This document shows positions 1-11,308 of a DNA stretch of 64,000 nt, piece after piece. This DNA is from Ichthyophonus hoferi (Eukaryota; Opisthokonta; Ichthyosporea; Ichthyophonida; Ichthyophonidae). A program made the translations under genes and the position numbers. Below the pieces are notes generated by a model that was not told the DNA's origin, made no database searches, and saw only the letters and a program-made list of their open reading frames with translations. The first letter of the stretch is position 1. Each line of letters begins with the position of its first letter. Location of the stretch: positions 8,721-72,720 of the forward strand of contig NAOQ01000217.1 of assembly GCA_002751075.1 (NCBI GenBank), written 5' to 3'.

Positions 1-81
<81 letters not shown>

Positions 82-84
82 TAT
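1..84. repeat. (ACATAT)n array at the left edge
   Basis: Perfect hexamer array truncated by the window edge. The following sequence to 631 shows no coding stretch and is probably an intron of the diacylglycerol lipase gene. Confidence 0.93.
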
Positions 85-631
85 ACACACAAATTGGTTG
101 ATGTTATCTGTGATCGAAATAGATAGTTACTGAAAGCTTTAAGATATATATGTATTGTTATGGTTTTTATATTAAATATCTTGTTACAATTGCAATATCA
201 TTACTCCAGTTATAAACCATTTTACGCCATGACTGACTGACCTATTCATTTGTTGTGCATGTACAATATAATATAAATGAACGTTAACAAGACATATTTT
301 TTCTTTCTTTGTATTCTTAGGAATATAGCACCTACCTTTACAACTATTTTACAAATGTTCAACCACGATACCACGTTTTTGATCAGTGTTTTTGGTTTTT
401 ATTTTAATTGTTTTGTCTTTTGTATTTTGTAAGTTAAATTTTCAATTATTTGTTTTATTTTTCTTATTTTTTTACATTTTCTTTATATATGTTATAGTAG
501 TTTTTTTAGAGCGATCCAGATGTTTGCCAAATAACCATGTATAAACACACACCTTTCACGTCTAAAGTATCAAATATAAAAGTCTTTTTTTTTTACAAAG
601 TCACCCTTCTTTATCTTCTCTCTCCTCTCAG

Positions 632-1754
632 GTCATTCCCTAGGGGCAGGCATAGCCACTCTAGTTAGTATATACCTGAAGGAAGACTACCCTACCCTAC
701 AGTGTTATGCTTATTCACCTCCTGGCGGTCTAGTATCTAAACGTTTGGCTGACCATTGCTGCTCCTATGTCATGTCTGTGGTAAGTATCTATATCTATAG
801 CTTTATCTATATCTCTATCTCTATCTATATCTATATCTTTATCTATATCTATATCTATATCGCTATCTATATCTATATATATATCTATATTGCTATCTAT
901 ATATATGTATACCTATATCTATATCTATATCTATATCTGTATCTATATCTGTATCTATATCTATACCTATATCTATATCTATATTTATCTATGTATCTAT
1001 TTCTATATCTATATCTAGATCTCATGCAATATACTTTTACCATTCCTTATCATTATGTCCTTTTATTATATGTGCAAGTTATGTACTCGCCCCTTATATA
1101 TATGTATATACGGTATCGCACTGGTTCTCTATGTTACAACACAGCTATATCCATATACCTTTACTGCCATTTGATACGTATACAGCTGTCTTTACCAAGT
1201 TCGTATATATGTGATAGTATGTATGTATGCATGTATGAAATTACATAGTTAATTTCATTCATATTTATGTACCAACAGATAACTCGTATAATATGATATA
1301 GTATAGTATATGTATTTATGTATATTAAAATATATTTATTTGATAAAAAATAAAGTATGATACAGCCAAGCTTTCATACGTACACACACACATACATTCA
1401 TGCATATATACCTATATGAACACTTATCTGAATGCAGGTAGTAGGATGTGACGTAGTACCACGTGCAAGCATTCCTACCGTAGTCAGACTAAGAGACGAG
1501 ATGGTTTCATGTTTAGAAAAATGGTATACAATCCTTCTCTATAGGCGTTTTTGTTTTGTATGTTTGCCTACCATTATTATTATCATAGTGAGGTGTAATT
1601 GGGTAGAGTATAGTGGCTTGTATTGGCTGATGTCTGTCTGGTGTTATGTTTATACAGTATATTGGTAGAAGTGTATGTATGTATTTATGAATATATATAT
1701 GTATGTATGTATGCATGTATGTGTGTATGCATGTATGTATGTATGTATTTATGA

Positions 1755-1787
<33 letters not shown>

Positions 1788-2289
1788 TGTATGTTGGTAT
1801 GTATGTATATATGTATGTGTGTATGTATGTATGGTATATATGTATATATGTATGTATATATGTATGTATGTATGTATTATGTATGTATGTGTGTATTATG
1901 TATGTATGTGTGTATATATGTATGTATGTATGTATTTATGAATATATGTATGTATATATGGATGAATATATATATATATATATATAGCGGGGGCAATCGG
2001 ACAACGTGCTACTACGTATAGGGCATATATATGTATGTTTTTTTTATATTAAGACATGCTCATGCATCTATTCCCACTAACTGAGATGTTGTGGGCGAAT
2101 AAAGAATTATAACCAGACAAAGATATCAATAGTATCACAGGGAGAGACAGAGAGAGAGAGACAGAGATAACATAATATTAATGATCAGGGTATTGCAGCC
2201 CCAAAGCCAAGTACAAGGTGCTTGGCCACGGCATACGAAATATTATGGTGGATGCTTTAGACTATGCTGTAGGCTCACAGGTATCAACA

Positions 2290-2325
<36 letters not shown>

Positions 2326-2397
2326 TATATATACATACATACATACATACATCTATACATACATATATATACATATATACATACATACATACATACA

Positions 2398-2429
<32 letters not shown>

Positions 2430-4307
2430 GGTGAAGGCGTACATGCCTATGGATTCTGACGTGTACCCTGAGGGATTACCTTAGGGGCCATACTTAATAT
2501 ATATGCACGCATAAATATTTATTTTTGTTAAAGAAACTAATGCATTTATAGGTATTTGCGTATACTATTACCCCACCTCTACCGTTTTAGGTAACGTTTC
2601 CATTAACCTTTGGCTGAAAAGCTATGGTATTGCTTATCTTACTCTGTTACTCTTATCTCCTACAGGAAATTGTCAGTCACAGTCTTTTGGACACCGATCC
2701 TGAAGATCCCGAACATGGATCTAGCTCTGAATCTCCACTACTACTAGATAGCTCCAAGGAGGACCGTGCCACCACTTCTTTGGACCAATGTGTTGTAAAG
2801 TATGATATGTTGATTGGTCTAGACGTTAATTGCTCTTTTACTGCTATCCAACCATGGGCCTGGTGTACACAGTCTCTCGGCTATTTATTGGTATTACCTG
2901 TATCCTGTACACTTCTCAATTTTGTCTTTCCTACCACTACTATTACTAATGATAGCAAGTTTTGATATTATTACTCCCGTTTTCCCTTCTCTTCATCCCT
3001 ATATCCACTTTAATTAGCATCTTAATCCTCTGGTCATAAAGTGCTATTATTAGTGGTATATTATTTCTCTATTATTCTCTCCGGGTAATGCCACTACACA
3101 CTATCTTTCTCTTATAATGTAGAGTATCTAGTATATACATATATGTATATATATTAATACATAGAGTATGTAGGGTAGAGCATATAGTGTATAGTGTATG
3201 GTGTATAATGTATAATGTATAGTGTATAGTGTATAGTATATAATGTAGAGTGTCTAGTATATATATAGTATATAGGGAGTCGCACCACATCCTTGACTCT
3301 TCTATCTCCTACCTGTCCATCTAACCCCCAATGCTATGTATGAGATAGTCATACTATACCCGTTCATTCTCTCATAACTTTAAACACACTCTACTGACCA
3401 TGAATGAATGTACGTGCAGGTATATGGCAGGAAAGGTACTTCACATAATCAAAGATCACACGGCAACCAAGGCAGGCGCCAGTTTATTTTCTATAAAGAA
3501 GAAGCGTTTCTATAAAGCCTGTTGGGCTCCACTCGATAATTTTGATAGGTGTGTAGTGGCATTCATACATATCTACAGATAGTCTGAGACGTCCTATAAT
3601 AATATAATAATAGTATCTTTTAACATTTAAATGAGGTAGGTTATTTTAAAAAAATTGTAAAAATTATGGCTACAGGCAGGTCAATATTTTGAAGTCTGTA
3701 TATTTATATATAATATAATGTAATATATGATATAGTAGAATATAATAATAATATATTGTTTAATGTAAGGCAATATAATAGTATAATAGTATATAGCAAA
3801 AACATATTGATAAATATCATGCTATATCTTTACAGTGTTTGTAATTTACCATTGCTTCCACTGTATTCCTTGGATCTCTCTACACCGTTTCTCTTCATCA
3901 GTAATCTCTATATACATATATATATACCAGTTATTTCAAATCAATATTATTACAGTTTTCACTTAGCCACCAATTTTGTTCGATTCAGTTTTATGTAGTT
4001 GTTAATAATTCATGTCAACTGCACTGGCGTTATACATACACATATACACGTTTACATCAATGCATAAAGCGCATAGATACACACACATATATGAGCAACT
4101 CCATGTATATATAGTACACTCACACATATGTCTCCTTATATACGTAGGATTATCGTATCTCCGAGAATGATTATGGATCACATGCCCGACTATGTAGCTG
4201 ATGCATTGGATTCTGTAGTAGATTCCGTTGCTGAGACCACTGGTACCACATTGTCACCCCGTTCAAATCCAGTAGTTTCTTCTTCTCCGCTTGGCTTCAA
4301 TTGCTAA
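632..4307 (+). CDS. DAGL: sn-1-specific diacylglycerol lipase, C-terminal part (partial at left edge)
   Basis: Exons 632-780, 1438-1523, 2199-2280, 2666-2862, 3420-3548 and 4148-4307 join in frame with GT-AG introns. The first visible exon carries the serine-hydrolase elbow GHSLGAG followed by [15 protein letters not shown], and the second carries [11 protein letters not shown], matching the nucleophile Ser and catalytic Asp blocks of animal DAGL alpha/beta. The acidic, Ser-rich exon 2666-2862 corresponds to the variable regulatory loop. The last two exons carry [10 protein letters not shown] and [16 protein letters not shown]; that DHMP His aligns, from memory, with the catalytic His. The family cleaves diacylglycerol at sn-1 to give 2-acylglycerol at membranes. 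The N-terminal transmembrane exons are not in the window; 1-631 looks like intron. The tail after DYV is short and Ser-rich. The family call is firm; alpha versus beta is not resolved. Confidence 0.92.
783..1018. repeat. (TATCTA)n array starting at a lipase splice donor
   Basis: The donor GTAAGT at 781 runs directly into a TATCTA hexamer array of over 200 nt. Confidence 0.93.
1669..1986. repeat. (TATG)n array in a lipase intron
   Basis: Long tetranucleotide GTAT/TATG array with ATATAT interruptions. Its three frames are all open but encode only Met/Tyr/Val/Cys low-complexity peptides. Confidence 0.93.
2284..2428. repeat. (ATAC)n array starting at a lipase splice donor
   Basis: It begins within eight nucleotides of the donor at 2281. 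Confidence 0.93.
3121..3262. repeat. imperfect (TATAGTGTA)n array in a lipase intron
   Basis: Degenerate units of TATAGTG/TATAATG between exons 2666-2862 and 3420-3548. Confidence 0.8.
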
Positions 4308-6358
4308 TGGAAAATGTTTATTTTGTTTCGTTTCCAATTTCTTAACTTTGAATATACATAGCTCTTTATTAATAGATAGTTTTATAAGCATAATATAAGT
4401 GCGTGAGCTCCAGATAGTAATAAATATAAGCCATTATTCTGTTACTAGACCTGCATCTATGATATATTCTAGATCTATTTATTAATGATGAGTATCTAAT
4501 GGTGTCTCGGCTTACTAATCATTATATTCAATAAAGATGTTTTGCAGAAATTTATCATATATACGTAATACATTACTTCTAAAGAAAAAGAGTAAGCCTT
4601 AGGCATTGCGGTAAATACTTTATATCTTAGGTTCACAAGGTTGACGTTAAAAATATTTCATAAATTCAGACGAATTGGCTATAAAAAAAACATCTAGAAT
4701 TGCATAAATCTATTTTTAGTCTTTGTTGCTTACATGTTGGAATATTTTTGGTTAAATTCTTTATATCACAAATGCAAGGGGGTAATTTATTTTCCCCCTT
4801 ATATATAATGCCATGGCAGCCAATAATATTACTCTTAGTAATGAAAGCATGCGATCATGTGCCAATGTTTATTCTACCTCATATAGTACACATACATTGT
4901 CTATCTATAAGCATATAGTAGTTATACATGAGTACATAGTAACCAGGTCTCCGTATGTGCTAACGGTAGACTGGATATTACAATAACGATGCGATTATCA
5001 CATACATATAATTAAAAGCAAAGGTGCCGGGTGCCACGTATATGTGAGCGGCGAGGGTCTTTATTAATTATTTTCTTTTTCATTTATACTTTTTCAATCT
5101 TATCGTACATGTCAATTGCAGTTAGCACCTGTAGAATTGTATTCATTATTGTAAATGAGACTCATACAATGTGTTACAAGATTGTTAGCTCCGAAGGAAT
5201 GCGTAGTTATAATTGATTTGTCGATGCACATGTAGTGAATTAGCCAATGAGTCATATAAGGAAACACCAAATTTAGACCAAACTGAATTCATTCGCAGTT
5301 GAGCATTCTTGTGAAAGATCCCTATTAGTTTCAAATTCACAACAGAATTGTCCAATCTTTTCTCGATAATCCTACCATCGTTTCGTCATTTAGTTGGCTC
5401 ATTAGATAATTTCATAATATATTAGCGCGGTATACCACATTAACAAATCAATTTACCTGAATTGAGAACGTGCAATTTCGGCCAAACAATGTGGTCCATT
5501 CGGAATTATTTTCGTAGGCATATTAACATGATCTGATCGATCTTTTACAAAAACGCAATTGGATTTATTAATTCATATCATTGATTCGAGTACATCCACA
5601 TATGGGCACATACAATGATTTAATAAATAGCCAATTAAATGATATTAGAGATAACCGGGGCAGTTAATTGTATCTATAGTAGAAGATAATATGAATCTTT
5701 CTTTAAGTAAACGAATAGTCAATCAAGAAATCTGTCTTTTCGGTGCGGTGCTTAATTACAATCAACTTATGTTTACAGATTATAGTTTACACCAGATGAT
5801 ATTGCAAAAAATAATATAAAAAAATGAATAATTTGACAATGTTGACAAATTATGAAATTGTTTTTCTTATTAAACGTTGTAATGAAGTTAAGTTTAAGCC
5901 ATCTTATTAGAGTAGAAGCTTCAGTAGAATAAGAACTTAACTCTAAATTCATTTGGTGTCGATCAAAATATCTTCGGATTAGATGGAGGGGTACTTTTTA
6001 AAGATTACCCAATAAGGCTAGAGTCGTGAGACAATTTTTCCTTTCTTATTTATTATTTGAATTGATTAAAGATCTTAAGCGATTTGAAGTTTTATGACAT
6101 AATTTAAACGTGATTTGTGAAATTACAAGTAAACGACAATAATTGGCTCCCCGTGGCTCTCGGCGTGTTTAATTTTACTTTTGCAAAAGCAGCGCGAAGA
6201 TAGACAAATTATTACGATTAGATAACAATGGGTAGGTTCCCATGCCTTTGGTACAGGGCATATATAGGTGCATATATAGGACGATACAGTCCTTGCAGAT
6301 AAGATAGCTTGGAGCATCTTTTTTTCTTTTTTTCTTTTTCAATAATTAGTTTTTTAGT
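4308..6358. other. spacer between lipase and ceramidase genes
   Basis: About 2 kb of A+T-rich sequence holding the lipase 3' UTR and the region upstream of the ceramidase. The open frames here (for example 4700-4918 and 5031-5216) have no recognisable motif, codon pattern or splice context. I see no gene or repeat in it. Confidence 0.6.
4530..4535 (+). promoter_or_regulatory. candidate poly(A) signal AATAAA of the diacylglycerol lipase gene
   Basis: A canonical AATAAA hexamer lies about 220 nt after the lipase stop codon, the usual distance range for a short 3' UTR. In DNA this A+T-rich a hexamer can occur by chance, so support is modest. Confidence 0.4.
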
Positions 6359-9242
6359 ATGAAATTCTTTGAACATGAGGTCGTCGGGTGGTGGGGTCCA
6401 GCCAGTGCTACAATTGATTGGTAAGGGTTATAAGAAAACAAAAGGGTGAGGACGTTCCTGTTCATACTGGTAGTAGGCCTTGTAACACTAGCCTGATTTG
6501 TTGTAAAAGCCAAATTTTGGCTGGTAGACATTATAGCATATAATTGAGAGAGGTCATGCAATGCCAACTACACAACTCTCTAACAGTCAAATGAACCATA
6601 TCTTCTACTAGGTGCGAGGAGAACTACATAGTAAACCATTATGTTGCTGAGTGGTATAACACATTGTCCAATCTTGCATTCATTATTGTTGGACTCTATG
6701 GTATTTACAACTGCCAGAAGGAGAATTTAGAACGTAGAATCAGTATCTTCCATATGGGTATCATCACAATAGGGATTGGGTCTGCATTGTTTCATGGTAC
6801 TTTGCTGTATCTCCCACAGTTAACGGATGAGCTACCTATGATTTATGCCTCATGTGTTCTCATCTACATCACGTATGTATCTATATACTCTCTCTTATAC
6901 TCTTGTTTCTAAGAACATTTTAACTTTAAGTTGGGGTTTAAATAAGTGTAGGTAAGACGTGGTGGATAGTGAATATAAAGGCTCAAATTATATAAATTGT
7001 TTATTCTTTATTATACGTTTACATATATGTATGTAATACGTAACTATACAAATGAACACATGTATACGTATATAACATATAACAATGTAGGTATATCTTT
7101 TTGCTCCACAACGCAAATAAATACACAAATACATACATTTATTATTTATCTAACCATAAAGTTATTTACTTACAGCACCAGCACATTTACTTAATTATGT
7201 AAATAATTTATCTGCATTACACAAACTCAAATTCACTTTTACATATGTGCACACATATGATTAGATACACTCATAAATGTATATATATATTATTATTATT
7301 ATTATCATACTATTATTCTATTATACTGTTAATATGTGGTGACGAAAAAAAAACTTAGATCGAAGATGTAACCGTTATTTATTCATTTCAGTTATGAAGA
7401 TCAAAAGGATATCAAATACGGTAAGAGCCTGCCAGCTGCGCTCTTTCTGTTTAGCGTGGCAGTAACCGTCATATACTGCATTCTTCGTATTCCCATCCTT
7501 TTCCAAGTAAGTATTCACGCGTTTGTATTTTTCTGTATTTATATTTATAGTATAATAGTATGATAGTATGTTTTATTGTATGCAAGCCTTTTTGGTCTTG
7601 TCTTGTTATTTGTTATTGATATGTATGGACATCCATATAGAGCTCTCTCCTTAAAGACGTCATTGTTGAGGATTTATGGATCGAGCATAGTATAGTTACA
7701 TACATAGCATTGGTAAAAATAAGCTATAGTCTAAATATTTATTAAATGCTTAAAGCAATTAATAATCAGATTATCTAGTCACCTATATACATTATGTCAT
7801 ATTTAAAGTTTATAAAAAGGTTTTCTGTGAAATTATTCTACACAGCAATATAATTTTGTTTTTTTGATGTTATTATTTTATATTTGATTACGTTGTGTTA
7901 GATAGTGGAGCTTTTACACAAAAATATTTATATAAATATCATCTATGCCCCGTGATTCATCATCAAGCAACTCATTTACTATTGTGATATTGCTGTTCAT
8001 ACAATACGTATAATATTATTCAAACGAAAATGTGTTGTTCACCTCAGCACAGTACACAATGAAACTCATACTCATACACTCTAGCTCAACATAAACACGT
8101 ACACTATACATACTTGTCATACATGCTGTAATTACATATAAGAATATAGAAAAGCGTATAAAGCCTACAATCATAGTGACCAAATTACTGTATATACGAT
8201 GTGATAATAGAGCCTACGTAGACGAGGCTATACTGGTACATAACGTGTGTATACGCATATACGCAATTGAAATACGTTTAGTTATATTAACCAATGTCTT
8301 TGCTTAACAGTCGATCTACGGTATGCAAACGTTTGTGATAATGTTCAAGATTCTGTTATTGATGAAAGAACCTAGGTTTTCTCGATTTAAGATATTGTTT
8401 TTATATTCATTGTTTTGTTATGCCCTGGCTTTCTTTCTATGGAACCTTGACAACCAGTCCAGCATCTGTCACTGGCTGCGATCTACACGAGTTGTTTTGC
8501 CTTTAGGTAGCGAAATAATTCTTCAATTCCATGCTCTATGGCATCTGATTATGTCTATGGCCGTTTACTATACCATTGTAAGTGTCATCACTACTACTAT
8601 TACTATTACGATTACTATTACTATTATTATTATTACTACTCCTAATATATCCTAGCCTGCATAACAAAGGCTTGAGAGATCTGGTAATACATGTTATATA
8701 TTATTGTTTTACTCTCAGGGGATAGCACCAATATATATGTTGAATTAATTATAAATGTATTTATATGTTTACCCGAGAATTGTACAAGCTTTAACATCTT
8801 CTCCAGCAAAGACATAAGCCGATTTAGTCAAATAAGAATTATAATAGACGTATACATACATACATACATACATGCATACATACATACATGTCTATACACC
8901 TATATATACATAGAAATCCCAATTTCAATTACTTACACATAAAAAACCGCACCCCACAGACGGCTATGTCTTGTATTAGATGTGTGACCTTAGGATATAC
9001 AGAGACCTATTATACGTGGTCTTGTTTAATGTTTCCGTATGTTGTACCATCAAATACGGCCTTTTCACACAAAAAAAAATAGTGAAACGACTGGCAATGC
9101 ATAATGTTAAAGTACTTTAGTTTGATTACACTCAGTTATATTTATGTTTCAGGTGTTTACAATGCGAATAATACTATTGTCGCTATTTAATGTTAGTAAG
9201 CAGTTATCTGATTTTTTAAAGAGCCAGAGGTCTGAACACTGA
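6359..9242 (+). CDS. ACER3: alkaline ceramidase (ACER3/YPC1 type), complete
   Basis: Five exons, 6359-6420, 6612-6872, 7392-7506, 8311-8577 and 9153-9242, give 264 residues; human ACER3 has 267. The family hydrolyses the amide bond of ceramides in ER/Golgi membranes to release a sphingoid base. The start ATG at 6359 gives an N-terminus ending WWGPASATIDW that aligns end to end with the family. Known metal-site residues are all present, shifted by one near the N-terminus: calcium ligands D20, W21, E23, N25 and E34; zinc/catalytic S78, H82, D93, H220 and H224 (in QFHALWH). Several hydrophobic segments fit the seven-helix fold. Introns lie between matching codon phases, and the donor at 8578 runs straight into an ACT/ATT repeat. 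The short last exon (29 residues) is the least conserved part but follows a clean TTTCAG acceptor and keeps the frame. Confidence 0.95.
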
Positions 9243-9649
9243 TTATCATATGCGAGGGCCAATGGTGGACTGGACTTTAAAATAACGATGAGATTTGATA
9301 TTACATGCATATTGAGTTTTGTTTTGTTGTTGTACTTCGTTTTACATTGTTCACCATTCTAGGTATGCGTACATGCACGTATATTAGTGTAAGTGTAAGT
9401 ATATATATTATATTGCATTATATTTTATTCTATATTCTATTATATTATATTGTTGTGCAAGATCGCTAACCATAAATGAATGTGAAGGTTCGATGGAAAC
9501 CTAAATAATAAGTACCTCAATGATTGTGGCTCAAGATTTGTTGAGCATAATGATTTAATTGCACATCTTTAAACCTGTAATGAGATAGATGGGTAAAGAG
9601 CCATCTTAGAAGAGAGACGAGTACGTATGTAAACTCAGTCTGGCCCTGA

Positions 9650-9716
9650 CCGCTCACACATAAGCGGCCCCACCGGGTATATGCGGGCAACTCCGCATGC
9701 CTGTGTACATGTACAC
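9650..9716. other. G+C-rich cluster of three inverted repeats
   Basis: Within 67 nt there are three perfect or near-perfect inverted repeats: CCGCT/AGCGG with an 8-nt loop (9650-9667), ATGCGG/CCGCAT around GCAACT (9681-9698, extendable by a G-T pair), and the 14-nt palindrome GTGTACATGTACAC (9703-9716). The surrounding kilobase is strongly A+T-rich. It could be a small structured RNA, a remnant of a DNA element or a 3'-end signal; the sequence alone does not decide. Confidence 0.45.
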
Positions 9717-10151
9717 TCGCAGAAAAACTTCTCATTCATTTAGTATTTATTAAACAATATCATAATACATATATATATATATGCTCCTATTATGCAATAC
9801 TCAATTGGAGACCCCGAAGCCTGTGGTCAAGTCGCTAGAGCTACCACAGATTGCTATATATTATATTGTATTGTATTATATTAAATATATTGTCCCCTGT
9901 GCTCGATGTTCTGTTTTATCAATTGGCGTGGTTATGCATATAGATAGATTATTTTATATACATATTATAGTACGACTTTTGATTTAAGTAATAAATAAGT
10001 ACTTGTATTGATTACTTTATATATGCTAATATATACGTTCATTACGCTGTTAAATTCATATGCAAACATAAAAGCGTGTAACAGAATTCATATTGGAAAG
10101 GGTAGAATATACGGCCGAACCCTACTTTAGATCTAACAACTTATGAAATAT

Positions 10152-10428
10152 ATTAAAAATCAAATGGTTCAGATTAATCTATTGCTATCACATCTAGAAC
10201 CAATTATGTACAGTGTTTACCGGTTAGTATTGACAATTGATTTAAATAATGACAATGTTTGTTGATTGATTATACACCAATTAATAGAAATAAATACATT
10301 AAAAATTATTTGGGTCAGGTTAATCTATTGCTATCACATCTAGAACCAATTATGTACAGTGTTTAGCGGTTGGTATTGACATAAATAATGACAATGTGTG
10401 TTGATTGATTATACACGCCAATTAATCT
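10152..10428. repeat. tandem duplication, about 146-nt unit
   Basis: Two adjacent copies, 10152-10285 and 10298-10428. A 46-nt core is identical (10174-10219 and 10320-10365), and the flanking parts share stretches such as AATAATGACAATGT and TTGATTGATTATACAC with small indels. No coding potential or terminal repeats are visible, so this looks like a local duplication. Confidence 0.85.
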
Positions 10429-11308
10429 ATGTTTATCTATTAGATATTACCCAGTAAAATAGTATTACTCATAGCTATGGTTTCAATTGGCTGTCTTTAT
10501 TGGACGTAGACTGCCAAGAACAAATAGATTAATTGTGCGATACGTTTTGCTCCAATTAAAAGGATGTAGTCAGACTTCCATATTAAAACAATTATGTAAC
10601 TCATAAAGTTAGGGGATTATAGTTTAATAATCTCTATAACCAGTATTTATTCTTTATATGTTCTATTGGCTACTATTATCAGTCTACGCACCAATGAAAA
10701 AACTCATAATAAAAGGGGGGCTTGCAGTTCATTGGATCAGTTTAAACCATATTTACAACTCTGTAATGTTTATTTACTATACTATTAATCTATCCTAACA
10801 ATATTATATAATGGAAGAGAAATTTATTACTACCATACTTTACTCTCTCTATGCCTAAGTTTAATTGTATATACATATACTTAGGTGTTTATGTGTAGGT
10901 ATGTACACCTTATATACCTCTGAAACAATTTATAGCCTTGAAGATGCTGTGTTATAGAGCAGGTTTCAATGAAATATTCTATCTCTTGAAATACTTACTG
11001 TTATAAATAAAGGTAATGGGGACAAAGGTGTACAATACACACTGGTCACACATTAAATTATCTCTAAATAACTGAACATTTTGGTATGTTGATAGGGTAA
11101 TTGTAATCACAAATACTGTCATTTGGTTGTGTTTATGATATAGATTAACTATGACGTATAGGTAGGGCAAGACCTAATATACATTTTCATATTCCTCTGC
11201 AAACAAAAATAATGAACTGGAACTAGACCAAGGTATGTGGCTTGAATCTATTACTACTGTTAGAGTACATATTGTTTCTCTCATTGCCAAAATGACAATC
11301 TACATAGT

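Larger units (their letters stand above)
9243..11308. other. spacer between convergent gene ends
   Basis: Two kilobases between the 3' end of the ceramidase (+) and that of PPR gene A (-). It holds a compact G+C-rich hairpin cluster (9650-9716) and a tandem duplication (10152-10428), listed separately. Many CCAAT/ATTGG pentamers occur. I see no protein gene; the open frame at 9517-9735 on the minus strand is open only because it crosses the G+C-rich island. Confidence 0.6.

Noticed and set aside
1675-2021. Long overlapping open frames rich in Met, Tyr, Val and Cys
   Set aside because: They are translations of a TATG array, open in several frames at once and lying inside a lipase intron.
4255-4275. 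GTTCAAATCC resembling a tRNA T-arm
   Set aside because: It lies inside the last lipase exon, and no matching acceptor or anticodon stem surrounds it.
9517-9735. 72-codon minus-strand frame
   Set aside because: It owes its openness to the G+C-rich hairpin island; no start context, splice sites or recognisable motif support it.
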